Of a DNA stretch of 64,000 nt, positions 8,077 through 15,924 are shown piece after piece. Source of the DNA: Pseudoduganella rivuli. GTDB taxonomy: Bacteria; Pseudomonadota; Gammaproteobacteria; Burkholderiales; Burkholderiaceae_D. A program made the position numbers and the translations under genes. The stretch spans positions 1-64,000 of the forward strand of contig NZ_WKJJ01000016.1 in NCBI RefSeq assembly GCF_009674485.1. Direction: 5' to 3'. The notes beneath the pieces were generated by a model. That model saw only the letters and a program-made list of their open reading frames with translations. It had not been told where the DNA came from and ran no database searches. The first letter of the stretch is position 1; the number at the start of each line of letters is the position of its first letter.

Positions 8077-9777
8077 TTACGCCGGCATCGCACGCGCCAG
8101 GATCGCCGCGCAATCGGTGCCGGCCGGCAGCCGGCCGAACACCCCGCCCGGCTCGCGCGCGATGCGCGACGCGACAAAGGCCTGGCTGACGTATGCCGGC
8201 GCATGGCGCAGCAGCAATGCCGCCTGCACCGCCAGCACGATGCGCTCGGCCAGCACGCGCGCGCCGAATTCATCGGGCGCCTGCCCCGCCATCGCTTTCA
8301 GATCCGCCAGCAACGCGGCGCGGTAGCGGTTGAAGTGCGCGTCACCGTCGCCGGCCAGCGCCAGTTCCGCCGCCAGCGCATCGCCAGCCGCCGGGCTCTT
8401 GCCGAAGGCGCGCAGCAAGTCCAGGCACATGATGTTGCCGGACCCTTCCCAGATCGAATTGACGGGGAAATCGCGGTACATGCGCGCCAGCGGACTTTCC
8501 TCGACATAGCCGCTGCCGCCGATGACTTCCATCGCTTCCGCGCCCAGCGTGATACCCCGCTTGCAGACCCAGTATTTGCCGGCCGGCGTCAGGATGCGGC
8601 CCAGGGTGGTTTCCTGCGGATGGTCCGGGTGGTCGAAGCAACGCGCCAGGCGCAGCGCCAGCGCGGTGGCGGCTTCCGATTCCAGCGCCATGTCGGCCAG
8701 CACGTTTTGCATCAACGGCTGCTCCGACAGCAGCTTGCCAAACACGCGGCGTCCGCGCGCATGGTGCAGCACATGCGTCAGCGCGGCGCGCATGGTGGAG
8801 GCGCTGCCGATCACGCAATCGAGGCGCGTCAGGCTGCCCATTTCCAGGATGGTGGGAATGCCCCGCCCCACCTGCCCCACCAGCCAGCCATAGGCGCCCG
8901 TGAATTCCACTTCGGACGACGCGTTCGAGCAATTGCCCAATTTATCCTTGAGGCGCTGCACCCGCACCTGGTTGCGCTGACCGTCCGGCAGGTAGCCCGG
9001 CACCAGGAAGCAGCTCAGGCCGGCGCTGCCGCCCGGTTCCGTCTGCGCCAGCACCAGGTGCGCATCGCATTGCGGCGCCGAATAAAACCATTTGTGGCCG
9101 ACGATGCGGTAGACGCCATCGCTGTCGTCGCCAAACACGGCGCGCGCTTCGGACGGCAGCACGGGTTCGGCCCGCGTGGTATTGGCGCGCACGTCGGAAC
9201 CGCCCTGCTTTTCCGTCATCCCCATGCCGATCAGCGCGCCCCGCTTTTGCGCCAGGGGCAACGGGCGGGGATCGTATTCGCGCGACAGGATCTTCGGCAG
9301 CCATTTATCGGCCAGCGCCGGCGCATGGCGCAGCGCCGCCACCGACGCATACGTCATCGTCACCGGGCACTGGGCGCCATTTTCCACCTGCCCGAACAAC
9401 ATGTATTTTGCGGCGCGCACCACTTGCGCACCCGGCGTACCATCCCAGGCCGACGCATGGGCGCCGTTTTCAATCAATTGTTGCATCAGGCGGTGCCATG
9501 CCGGATGGAACTCCACCTGGTCGATGCGCCGCCCGGTGCGGTCAAAGTTATGCAGCACCGGTTTGTTGGCATTGGCCAGGCGCGCCAGGTCCAGCGTCTC
9601 GGCGCGGCCCAGCATTTCGCCGAGACTGGCCAGCATTTCGTCGTGGCCCTCGCCGCCTTCGCGCGCCACCGCTTCGCGCAATGCCATATCGGCCTGGTAC
9701 AGGTTGACGTCCCCGAACGCGCCAGGTTGATTCAGTACCTGGTGCGTTTCAAATGCACGGTCCATCGGGTTATCCAT
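8077..9777 (-). CDS. AidB-like acyl-CoA dehydrogenase family protein
   Basis: A 566-residue flavoprotein of the acyl-CoA dehydrogenase fold, in the long AidB/adaptive-response branch rather than the 380-residue beta-oxidation branch. Features: a central MGMTEKQGGSDVRANTT block as in AidB, a middle beta-domain (HKWFYSAPQCDAHLVLAQ), and FAD/C-terminal helical blocks (EVIGGSGYVEESPLARMYRD and EGSGNIMCLDLLRA). E. coli AidB binds DNA and is induced by alkylation; whether this one is a true AidB or a catabolic enzyme cannot be settled here. Start at 9777 (MDNPMDRAF) has a GGGAG site; an upstream ATG at 9834 overlaps a perfect palindrome. Monocistronic. Confidence 0.85.
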   Translation of the reverse strand: MDNPMDRAFETHQVLNQPGAFGDVNLYQADMALREAVAREGGEGHDEMLASLGEMLGRAETLDLARLANANKPVLHNFDRTGRRIDQVEFHPAWHRLMQQLIENGAHASAWDGTPGAQVVRAAKYMLFGQVENGAQCPVTMTYASVAALRHAPALADKWLPKILSREYDPRPLPLAQKRGALIGMGMTEKQGGSDVRANTTRAEPVLPSEARAVFGDDSDGVYRIVGHKWFYSAPQCDAHLVLAQTEPGGSAGLSCFLVPGYLPDGQRNQVRVQRLKDKLGNCSNASSEVEFTGAYGWLVGQVGRGIPTILEMGSLTRLDCVIGSASTMRAALTHVLHHARGRRVFGKLLSEQPLMQNVLADMALESEAATALALRLARCFDHPDHPQETTLGRILTPAGKYWVCKRGITLGAEAMEVIGGSGYVEESPLARMYRDFPVNSIWEGSGNIMCLDLLRAFGKSPAAGDALAAELALAGDGDAHFNRYRAALLADLKAMAGQAPDEFGARVLAERIVLAVQAALLLRHAPAYVSQAFVASRIAREPGGVFGRLPAGTDCAAILARAMPA

Positions 9778-10104
9778 TGCATGCTCCCAAAATATCAATT
9801 CATGCAGCGTAATGCGCTTGCGGCAAAATATCAAGCATATGCTTGAATAAATTATTCGTGGAAATTGCGCCGCAGATTCGCCGCAGATTATTTCCTCTTA
9901 CTGTACGACTATGATTGCCATCTGCTACCCTGTGGATTGGGCTCATCGATGTTTTTTGGCGCCCATGGCGCGTGTTTTTCTCAAAACACCGCTAAAAGTT
10001 GTCATATTTCATTTTTTAAATGGCGCATCGGTGATACATTTCGTTCTGGTTTTGCAACAATAGGCCGGGCTTTGCCCTGCGCCCCCATAAATTTGATCGT
10101 GACG
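9778..10104. other. divergent intergenic region with operator-like palindrome
   Basis: No gene is visible. It holds a 16-bp palindrome at 9831-9846 (listed separately), and an imperfect tandem repeat of GCCGCAGATT at about 9869-9891. It separates the AidB-like gene from the PAS-GGDEF-EAL gene and should contain both promoters. Confidence 0.6.
9831..9846. promoter_or_regulatory. perfect 16-bp palindrome, candidate operator
   Basis: TCAAGCATATGCTTGA is its own reverse complement and lies 54 bases upstream of the AidB-like start codon in AT-richer DNA. The size and symmetry fit a dimeric TetR- or MarR-type site. No regulator gene of that type adjoins it. Confidence 0.5.
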
Positions 10105-11832
10105 ATGTTACCCAGCCCTTCCGCCGTGCCGCTACGCGACAGCCAAAACGACATGGACAGCCTGCTTGAAGAGGCTGGTGACATCGTATTCCGCCTGCAA
10201 TTATCCGGCCACATCGAGTACGCCAACCGCCGCGCGTGCATGATGGCCGAAATGCCCTCGCTTTTCGGACAACTGCTCCCCGCGCTGGCTTACGACCCCG
10301 ACCAGGCGCCACTGCGCGCTGCGCTGGCGGCCGTCCAGCAATCCGGGGTGGCGGACCGGGTCGAAGCGCGTTTCCGCGTGCACGAAACCGACATCTGGTT
10401 TGAATTGCGCATTTCGCTCTACAGCCGGGGAGCGGTACAGGAACTGCTCGTCATCGGACGCGACCTGACGGCGCAGCACGCGACGGAAGAACGGCTGCGC
10501 CACATGGCCACGCACGATGCGCTGACGGAATTGCCGAACCGCCTGCTGCTGGCCGACCGCATCCGCATGACGATCGCCCAGGCGCGCCGTTCCGGCCAGG
10601 GCTTTTCCGTGGCCAGCATCGGCCTGGACGCGTTCAAGAAAGTCAATGACGGCCTGGGCCACCCGATCGGCGACGCGGTGCTGCGCATGGCCGCCGCTCG
10701 CCTGCGCAAGACCTTGCGCGACAGCGATACGCTGGCGCGCGTGGGCGGCGATGAATTCGTCGCGGTCTTGCCGGGCACGTATACGGAAGCGCAAATCAAG
10801 CTGGTCTCCGGCCGCCTGCTGGCGACGTTACAGGCGCCGTTTGAAATCGAAGGCCACACCATCTATATCGGCGCTTCGGTCGGCGTGGCGGTTTATCCGC
10901 AGCACGCGGAAGACGAAGTGCGGCTGGTGGCCATGGCCGACGCGGCGCTGTCGCGCGCGAAGGTCACGGGCAAGGCGCGCGCCGTGGTCTACAACCCGCA
11001 GCACAGCGGGCCGCCCGAACACGATATTTCGCTGGAAGCGGCCATGTTCTCGGCCGTGCGCGAAGGCGAATTCATGCTGTATTACCAACCCATCGTCGAT
11101 GCCCACACGCGCGAAATCGAAGGGTTCGAAACCCTGATGCGCTGGAAGCACCCGACCCTGGGCATGGTGCCGCCCGGCCGATTCGTGCCGATCGCTGAAA
11201 CCAATGGCTTGATCAACCTGCTGGGCGCGTGGGCGCTGAAGTCGGCCTGCGTGCAGCTGAAGCAGTTTCAGGAAGTTGCAAAGCGGAATTTGTATATTTC
11301 TGTTAACATTAGCCCCCGGCAATTCCGCAACGATAAATTCCTCGACGTGCTGGACGACGCCATCGCGTTTTCCGGCTTACCTGGTGAGCAATTGGTTTTA
11401 GAGATTACAGAAGGCACCCTGATGATCGACCCGGCCCATGCCGAGACGATCCTGACCAAAATGGCGGAGCGCAAGGCGCGTATCGCCATCGACGACTTTG
11501 GCACCGGCTATTCGTCGCTGGCTTACCTGAAGCGCTTCCCTATTTCCGTCCTGAAAATCGACCGCGCCTTCATCCGCGACCTGCCCGGCTCCCAAAAAGA
11601 CGGCGCCATCTGCAATGCCGTGCTGGACCTGGCGAAACACCTGGATTTGTCCGTGGTGGCCGAAGGCGTGGAAACGGACGAACAGTTGGCGTACATGGAA
11701 CAGCGCGGCTGTAAATATATCCAGGGTTACCTGACCGGCAAGCCGATGGCGGCGTCCACCGCGCTGGCGGCACTGCGCGAGCGCACCTATGCCAGCCTGA
11801 TGCCGGCCGACCTGAAACAGGTGGGCGCATGA
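10105..11832 (+). CDS. PAS-GGDEF-EAL cyclic-di-GMP signalling protein
   Basis: A 575-residue cytosolic protein: an N-terminal PAS-like sensor (about residues 15-130), a GGDEF domain (about 140-305), and an EAL domain (about 320-565). The motif GGDEF is exact, but the first metal-binding Asp of the DxDxFK block is Gly (GLDAFKKVND), so cyclase activity is doubtful. The EAL motif reads ETL in FETLMRW; other phosphodiesterase residues (NISPRQF, EITEG, DDFGTGYSSL, KIDRAF, AEGVET) are kept. Start: ATG at 10105 (MLPSPSAVPL), since earlier in-frame codons show no coding character; ATG 10153 is an alternative. The stop overlaps the HDOD gene start (ATGA). Confidence 0.88.
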   Translation: MLPSPSAVPLRDSQNDMDSLLEEAGDIVFRLQLSGHIEYANRRACMMAEMPSLFGQLLPALAYDPDQAPLRAALAAVQQSGVADRVEARFRVHETDIWFELRISLYSRGAVQELLVIGRDLTAQHATEERLRHMATHDALTELPNRLLLADRIRMTIAQARRSGQGFSVASIGLDAFKKVNDGLGHPIGDAVLRMAAARLRKTLRDSDTLARVGGDEFVAVLPGTYTEAQIKLVSGRLLATLQAPFEIEGHTIYIGASVGVAVYPQHAEDEVRLVAMADAALSRAKVTGKARAVVYNPQHSGPPEHDISLEAAMFSAVREGEFMLYYQPIVDAHTREIEGFETLMRWKHPTLGMVPPGRFVPIAETNGLINLLGAWALKSACVQLKQFQEVAKRNLYISVNISPRQFRNDKFLDVLDDAIAFSGLPGEQLVLEITEGTLMIDPAHAETILTKMAERKARIAIDDFGTGYSSLAYLKRFPISVLKIDRAFIRDLPGSQKDGAICNAVLDLAKHLDLSVVAEGVETDEQLAYMEQRGCKYIQGYLTGKPMAASTALAALRERTYASLMPADLKQVGA

Positions 11833-13313
11833 GCGCAACCGGCAAAGCCGACGGCGGCAAGACTTTATCCCTGCTGTGGGACCGTACCCGCATGCAGGGC
11901 GACATGCCGGGCTTCGCCAAGGCCATCACGGCCATCCTGTCGGCCATGCGCGGCGAGGACGACGTTGAATTCAACATGACGCGCACCGTGCTGTCGGATC
12001 CCGTCCTGACGCAAAAAGTGCTGCGCCTGGCCAACAGCGGCATGTATTCCGCCTTCGGCCAGCACGTCAACACGGTCAGCAAGGCCGTACTGGTGCTGGG
12101 GACCGACGCCATCGGCCACCTGGCGCTGGGCTTGAAACTGGTGGAGGAAATGACCACCACATCGCCCAATTCCGGCATCGCCCACATTGAAATGGAAAAA
12201 GCCGTGCTGGCCGGCATGGTGGCGCAGCAAGTGGCGGAAAGCGCGGCCAGCGTGCACGCGGAAGAAGCCGTGGTGTGCTCGATGCTGCACACGCTGGGCC
12301 GCATGATGATCACGTATTACATGCCGGAACGCTGGGCGCAAATGCAGCAGCAGGCAGGCGAAGGCCGCGAAGACGACGCGGCGCTCGACATCCTGGGCCT
12401 GTCGCTGGAAGAAATCGGCAGCGCGGCGGCGGCGCACTGGGGCCTGCCGAAAAACCTCGTGAGCGGCATGCGCAACGTGGGCCCATTCGAGGAAGGCCAG
12501 GAAGTCACCAGCGCCGACTGGATCGCCGGCCTGTCGACCATGGCCGCGCAGTGCGCGGATTCGCTGTGGAATGACGACGAAGCAGGCGCGCAGGAAGTCA
12601 AGCGCATCACGGCCAGTTACTCGGCCATGCTGGGCGTCGATCCAGAACAGATGGATGCGGCGATTGAAAAGGCCAAGGCGGTGGCGGCCGCCGATCTCAC
12701 CATCGCCCCGCTGTCCAAGCCGGCCGAGCGCCGCGCCAAGGCGCTGGCCAAGACGCGCCAGCGCGCCGAAGGCATCAAGATCCTGCAAAGCGGCGTCAAC
12801 GACATGCGCGACATGGCCGCCACGGCCATGCCGGGCCAGATGGTGTCGATCGCGCTGGAAACCATTTACCAGGGCCTGGAATTTTCCCGCGCCGTGGCGT
12901 TTGTCCGCAACCGCCGGGAAGGCACCTATGCGGCCCGCATGAGCTTTGGCGATGGCGTGCGCGAGCGCCTGGGCGAAATGACGTTCTCCGATGCCTACGA
13001 ACCGAACGTGTTCCATGCGGCGCTCAACAGCGACCGCGTGATCTTCATTGAAAACGCCAGGGACCCGAAGTTCGCCGCCAAGCTGCCAAGCTGGTGGCGC
13101 GACACCTTGAGCGAAGCGCGCAGCTTCGTGGTGTTGCCGCTGCTGGCCAATTCACAGCCGGCCGGTTTCCTGTATGGCGACTGGGATGAATCGTTCCCGC
13201 CGATCCAGCTGAGCCAGAACGAATTCACGCTGCTCAACGATATCCGTTCGCTGGTGGTGAAAACCATCGAACGCCGCCACCAGTTAGAGGCGGTCAGCAA
13301 CAAGGTCGCCTGA
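11829..13313 (+). CDS. HDOD-domain signalling protein with C-terminal GAF-like domain
   Basis: A 494-residue protein. Residues about 10-210 match the HDOD fold (VLSDPVLTQKVLRLANSG, the helix AVLVLGTDAIGHLALG, and a later CSMLHTLGRMMI), which is related to HD-GYP but lacks the catalytic His-Asp pair. Residues about 320-485 look like a GAF sensor (GQMVSIALETIYQGLEFSR onward). HDOD proteins act in signalling and often partner c-di-GMP enzymes; the 4-base ATGA overlap with the PAS-GGDEF-EAL gene supports joint function. Its 3' end overlaps the convergent MFS gene by 30 bases. Confidence 0.85.
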   Translation: MSATGKADGGKTLSLLWDRTRMQGDMPGFAKAITAILSAMRGEDDVEFNMTRTVLSDPVLTQKVLRLANSGMYSAFGQHVNTVSKAVLVLGTDAIGHLALGLKLVEEMTTTSPNSGIAHIEMEKAVLAGMVAQQVAESAASVHAEEAVVCSMLHTLGRMMITYYMPERWAQMQQQAGEGREDDAALDILGLSLEEIGSAAAAHWGLPKNLVSGMRNVGPFEEGQEVTSADWIAGLSTMAAQCADSLWNDDEAGAQEVKRITASYSAMLGVDPEQMDAAIEKAKAVAAADLTIAPLSKPAERRAKALAKTRQRAEGIKILQSGVNDMRDMAATAMPGQMVSIALETIYQGLEFSRAVAFVRNRREGTYAARMSFGDGVRERLGEMTFSDAYEPNVFHAALNSDRVIFIENARDPKFAAKLPSWWRDTLSEARSFVVLPLLANSQPAGFLYGDWDESFPPIQLSQNEFTLLNDIRSLVVKTIERRHQLEAVSNKVA

Positions 13314-14465
13314 CGGCGGATGGTCGGTGCGCTGCCAGTGGAATGACAGCGCCGACGCGATCGCCGCCAGCACGCACAGCACCGCCGCCACCATATAAAT
13401 CGATTCCGGCCCGAATCGCTCCCAGCAGCGGGACAGCGCCACGCCGGACAGCGATCCCCCGACACCATACGACAGGCTGATATACAGCGCCTGCCCGCGC
13501 GCCTGCAACGGCCCGGCAAACCAGCGCTGCATGGCCAGCACGCTGGCCGAATGGTGCAGCGCGAACGTGGCCGCGTGCAGCAATTGCGCCGCCACCAGCA
13601 CCGCGATCCACTGCGCACCGGCGCCGATCATGGCGAAGCGCACGGCGCCCGCGGCGAAACACAGCATCAGCAGGCGGCGCGCGCCCCAGCGTTTCAATAA
13701 CGGCCCCTGGAAATAAAACAGCACCACTTCCGCCACCACGCCCAGCGACCACATGGTCCCGATCAGCGCCTTGCTGTAGCCATGCCGCGCCAGGTACAGC
13801 GAATAAAACGTGTAGAGCGCCATGTGGGCGGCAATCGCCAGCGCGGACGACACGAAGAATGCAATGACTTCCCGCTTGCGCAGCACGGCCAGCAGCGCGG
13901 GCGCCGGCCCTTTATGCTGCTGGCGCGGCACGTCGCGCAGCCGCAGCGCCGCCATCCACGTGCACAGCAACAGCGCGCCGGCCGACCAGGGCAGCGCCCG
14001 GGTGCCAAGCCAGTCCATCAGGTAGGCGGTGGCCATCATCATGATGATGAAGCCGATCGACCCCCACAGCCGGATGCGGCCGTAGTACGTCATGTCGCCA
14101 CGCATTTCCGACAGCATCAGCGCTTCGCACAGCGGGCCCTGCGCGCTGGTGAACAGGTTCAGCACCACCATGGCGACAAAGAAGTGGGCAAATCCGGTGC
14201 CGATAAAAAAGCCGGAAAACGCCGCCAGCGCGGCCAGCCCCGTCATGCGCAGCACGCGCACCCGGTGTTCGCTGTTGTCAGCGACCCAGCCCCAGACATT
14301 GGGACCGAAAATCCGCATCACCTGGATCAGCGCCATCAGCACGCCGATCTGGGCCACGGTCATGCCCTTGTCGGCGTAAAACAGGCTGGCGTAACTGGAG
14401 AACGTGCCCGCGTGGGCGTAGTAGAAAAACAGGAAGGCGGAGTAATTGAAGAACTGGGTGGGCAT
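13284..14465 (-). CDS. MFS transporter of the HcaT/LacY-like (MFS_1_like) type
   Basis: A 393-residue inner-membrane protein with about 12 hydrophobic segments. The beginning (FNYSAFLFFYYAHAGTFSSY) and the loop GVLMALIQVMRIFGPNVWGWVAD are typical of the MFS group containing 3-phenylpropionate permease HcaT and nucleoside/sugar symporters. The substrate is unknown. It lies downstream of aroC, but a terminator separates them. Its 3' end overlaps the convergent HDOD gene by 30 bases. Confidence 0.8.
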   Translation of the reverse strand: MPTQFFNYSAFLFFYYAHAGTFSSYASLFYADKGMTVAQIGVLMALIQVMRIFGPNVWGWVADNSEHRVRVLRMTGLAALAAFSGFFIGTGFAHFFVAMVVLNLFTSAQGPLCEALMLSEMRGDMTYYGRIRLWGSIGFIIMMMATAYLMDWLGTRALPWSAGALLLCTWMAALRLRDVPRQQHKGPAPALLAVLRKREVIAFFVSSALAIAAHMALYTFYSLYLARHGYSKALIGTMWSLGVVAEVVLFYFQGPLLKRWGARRLLMLCFAAGAVRFAMIGAGAQWIAVLVAAQLLHAATFALHHSASVLAMQRWFAGPLQARGQALYISLSYGVGGSLSGVALSRCWERFGPESIYMVAAVLCVLAAIASALSFHWQRTDHPPSGDLVADRL

Positions 14466-14469
14466 AAAC

Positions 14470-14494
14470 TAAAAAGGCGGCTCATCGAGCCGCC
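14470..14494 (-). terminator. rho-independent terminator after aroC
   Basis: GGCGGCTC (14476-14483) and GAGCCGCC (14487-14494) form a perfect stem with a 3-base loop. On the minus strand the stem is followed by TTTTT (14471-14475). It ends aroC and lies just before the MFS start. Confidence 0.88.
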
Positions 14495-14504
14495 CTGTAA
14501 CACC

Positions 14505-15608
14505 TTATTTTGCGCGGGCGATATCCGGCGTCGCCACTTTCACATCGCCGCACTGCGCGCGGTGCATCAGCGCGTGGTCCATCAAGACCAGCGCCAGCAT
14601 GGCTTCGGCAATCGGCGTGGCGCGGATGCCGACGCACGGGTCGTGGCGGCCGAAGGTTTCCACCATCACGGGATTGCCGTCCTTGTCGATCGAGCGGCGC
14701 GGCGTGCGGATCGACGACGTCGGCTTGATGGCGATGGAGACTGTGATGTCCTGGCCGGTGGAAATGCCGCCCAGCACGCCGCCGGCGTTATTGCCGACAA
14801 AACCTTGCAGCGTCAGCTCGTCGCCATGCTCCGAACCGCGCTGCGATACCGATTGGAAGCCGGCGCCGATTTCCACGCCCTTCACGGCGTTAATGCCCAT
14901 CATGGCATACGCGATGTCGGCATCGAGCTTGTCGTAAATCGGCTGGCCCAGGCCCACCGGCACGTTTTTCGCCACGACGTTGATGCGGGCGCCGATGGAA
15001 TCGCCATCTCGGCGCAAGTCGTCCATGTAGCTTTCCAGGCGGGCGATCAGCGCCGCATCGGCGGTGGCCGCGAAGAACGGGTTGTTCGGCACGTGGTCGA
15101 ACGATTCAAATGGAATCCCGATTTCGCCCAGCTGGCTCATGCAACCACTGAAGACCGTGCCGTATTGCTGCAACAGCCATTTTTTCGCAATCGCCGCGGC
15201 GCCCACGATGGGCGCCGTCAGGCGCGCCGACGAACGGCCGCCGCCGCGCGGATCGCGCACGCCGTATTTGTGCCAGTACGTATAATCGGCGTGGCCGGGG
15301 CGGAAACTTTCCGCAATATTGCCGTAATCCTTGCTGCGCTGGTCTTCGTTGCGGATCATCAGCGCGATCGGCGTACCGGTGGTGACGCCCTGGTAGACGC
15401 CGGACAGGATTTCCACGCGGTCCGGTTCCTGGCGCTGCGTCACGTGGCGCGACGTGCCGGGCTTGCGGCGGTCCAGCTCGGGCTGGATATCCGCCTCGGA
15501 CAGCGGCATGCCGGGCGGGCAGCCATCGATCACGCAACCGATCGCCACGCCGTGCGATTCACCAAAAGTACTTACCGAAAACAGCTTGCCAAATGAATTG
15601 CCGGACAT
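14505..15608 (-). CDS. aroC: chorismate synthase
   Basis: Last step of the shikimate pathway: 5-enolpyruvylshikimate-3-phosphate to chorismate, needing reduced FMN. The 367-residue protein shows the family signatures FGESHG near the N terminus, GGGRSSAR in the middle and GISTGQDITVSIAIKPTSS towards the C terminus. I start at 15608 (MSGNSFGKLF); a longer frame to 15656 adds 16 non-conserved residues. A terminator follows, so it is probably monocistronic. Confidence 0.97.
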   Translation of the reverse strand: MSGNSFGKLFSVSTFGESHGVAIGCVIDGCPPGMPLSEADIQPELDRRKPGTSRHVTQRQEPDRVEILSGVYQGVTTGTPIALMIRNEDQRSKDYGNIAESFRPGHADYTYWHKYGVRDPRGGGRSSARLTAPIVGAAAIAKKWLLQQYGTVFSGCMSQLGEIGIPFESFDHVPNNPFFAATADAALIARLESYMDDLRRDGDSIGARINVVAKNVPVGLGQPIYDKLDADIAYAMMGINAVKGVEIGAGFQSVSQRGSEHGDELTLQGFVGNNAGGVLGGISTGQDITVSIAIKPTSSIRTPRRSIDKDGNPVMVETFGRHDPCVGIRATPIAEAMLALVLMDHALMHRAQCGDVKVATPDIARAK

Positions 15609-15924
15609 GTCAGTAGAGATGTGAAAAACTGGGGGAACGCTGATTTTACCAGTCATCGGCCCTCACCGTTGCCACGAAGCCAAAATAGTTCCTATTAGTA
15701 CTAAAAGTCCGGTAGAAATTATAAAAAGATTGCAAATAAAATTTCCACGAATCATCGAATATTTAACACATTTCTTACCCTCCGAATAATTTGTGGCACG
15801 CCGCGCTACATCCCTTGCAATTTGCGACTTATTGGCTACGGGAAAACGTTGAAATGATCGTTCTCTTTAACAATTCGCTATATACTTGATTCAAGAACAC
15901 CCGCGATTTCCGGAGAAGCGACAC
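15609..15924. other. AT-rich divergent intergenic region, no gene seen
   Basis: Holds the promoters for aroC and the REC-DUF3369-GGDEF-EAL gene. A TATACT box at 15881-15886 is a possible -10 for the plus-strand gene, without a good -35. A small palindrome CTTGATTCAAG follows it at about 15885-15895. I recognise no RNA gene. Confidence 0.5.

Noticed and set aside
8203..9846. A 547-residue plus-strand frame opposite the AidB-like gene
   Set aside because: Antisense shadow rich in Arg, His and Gln.
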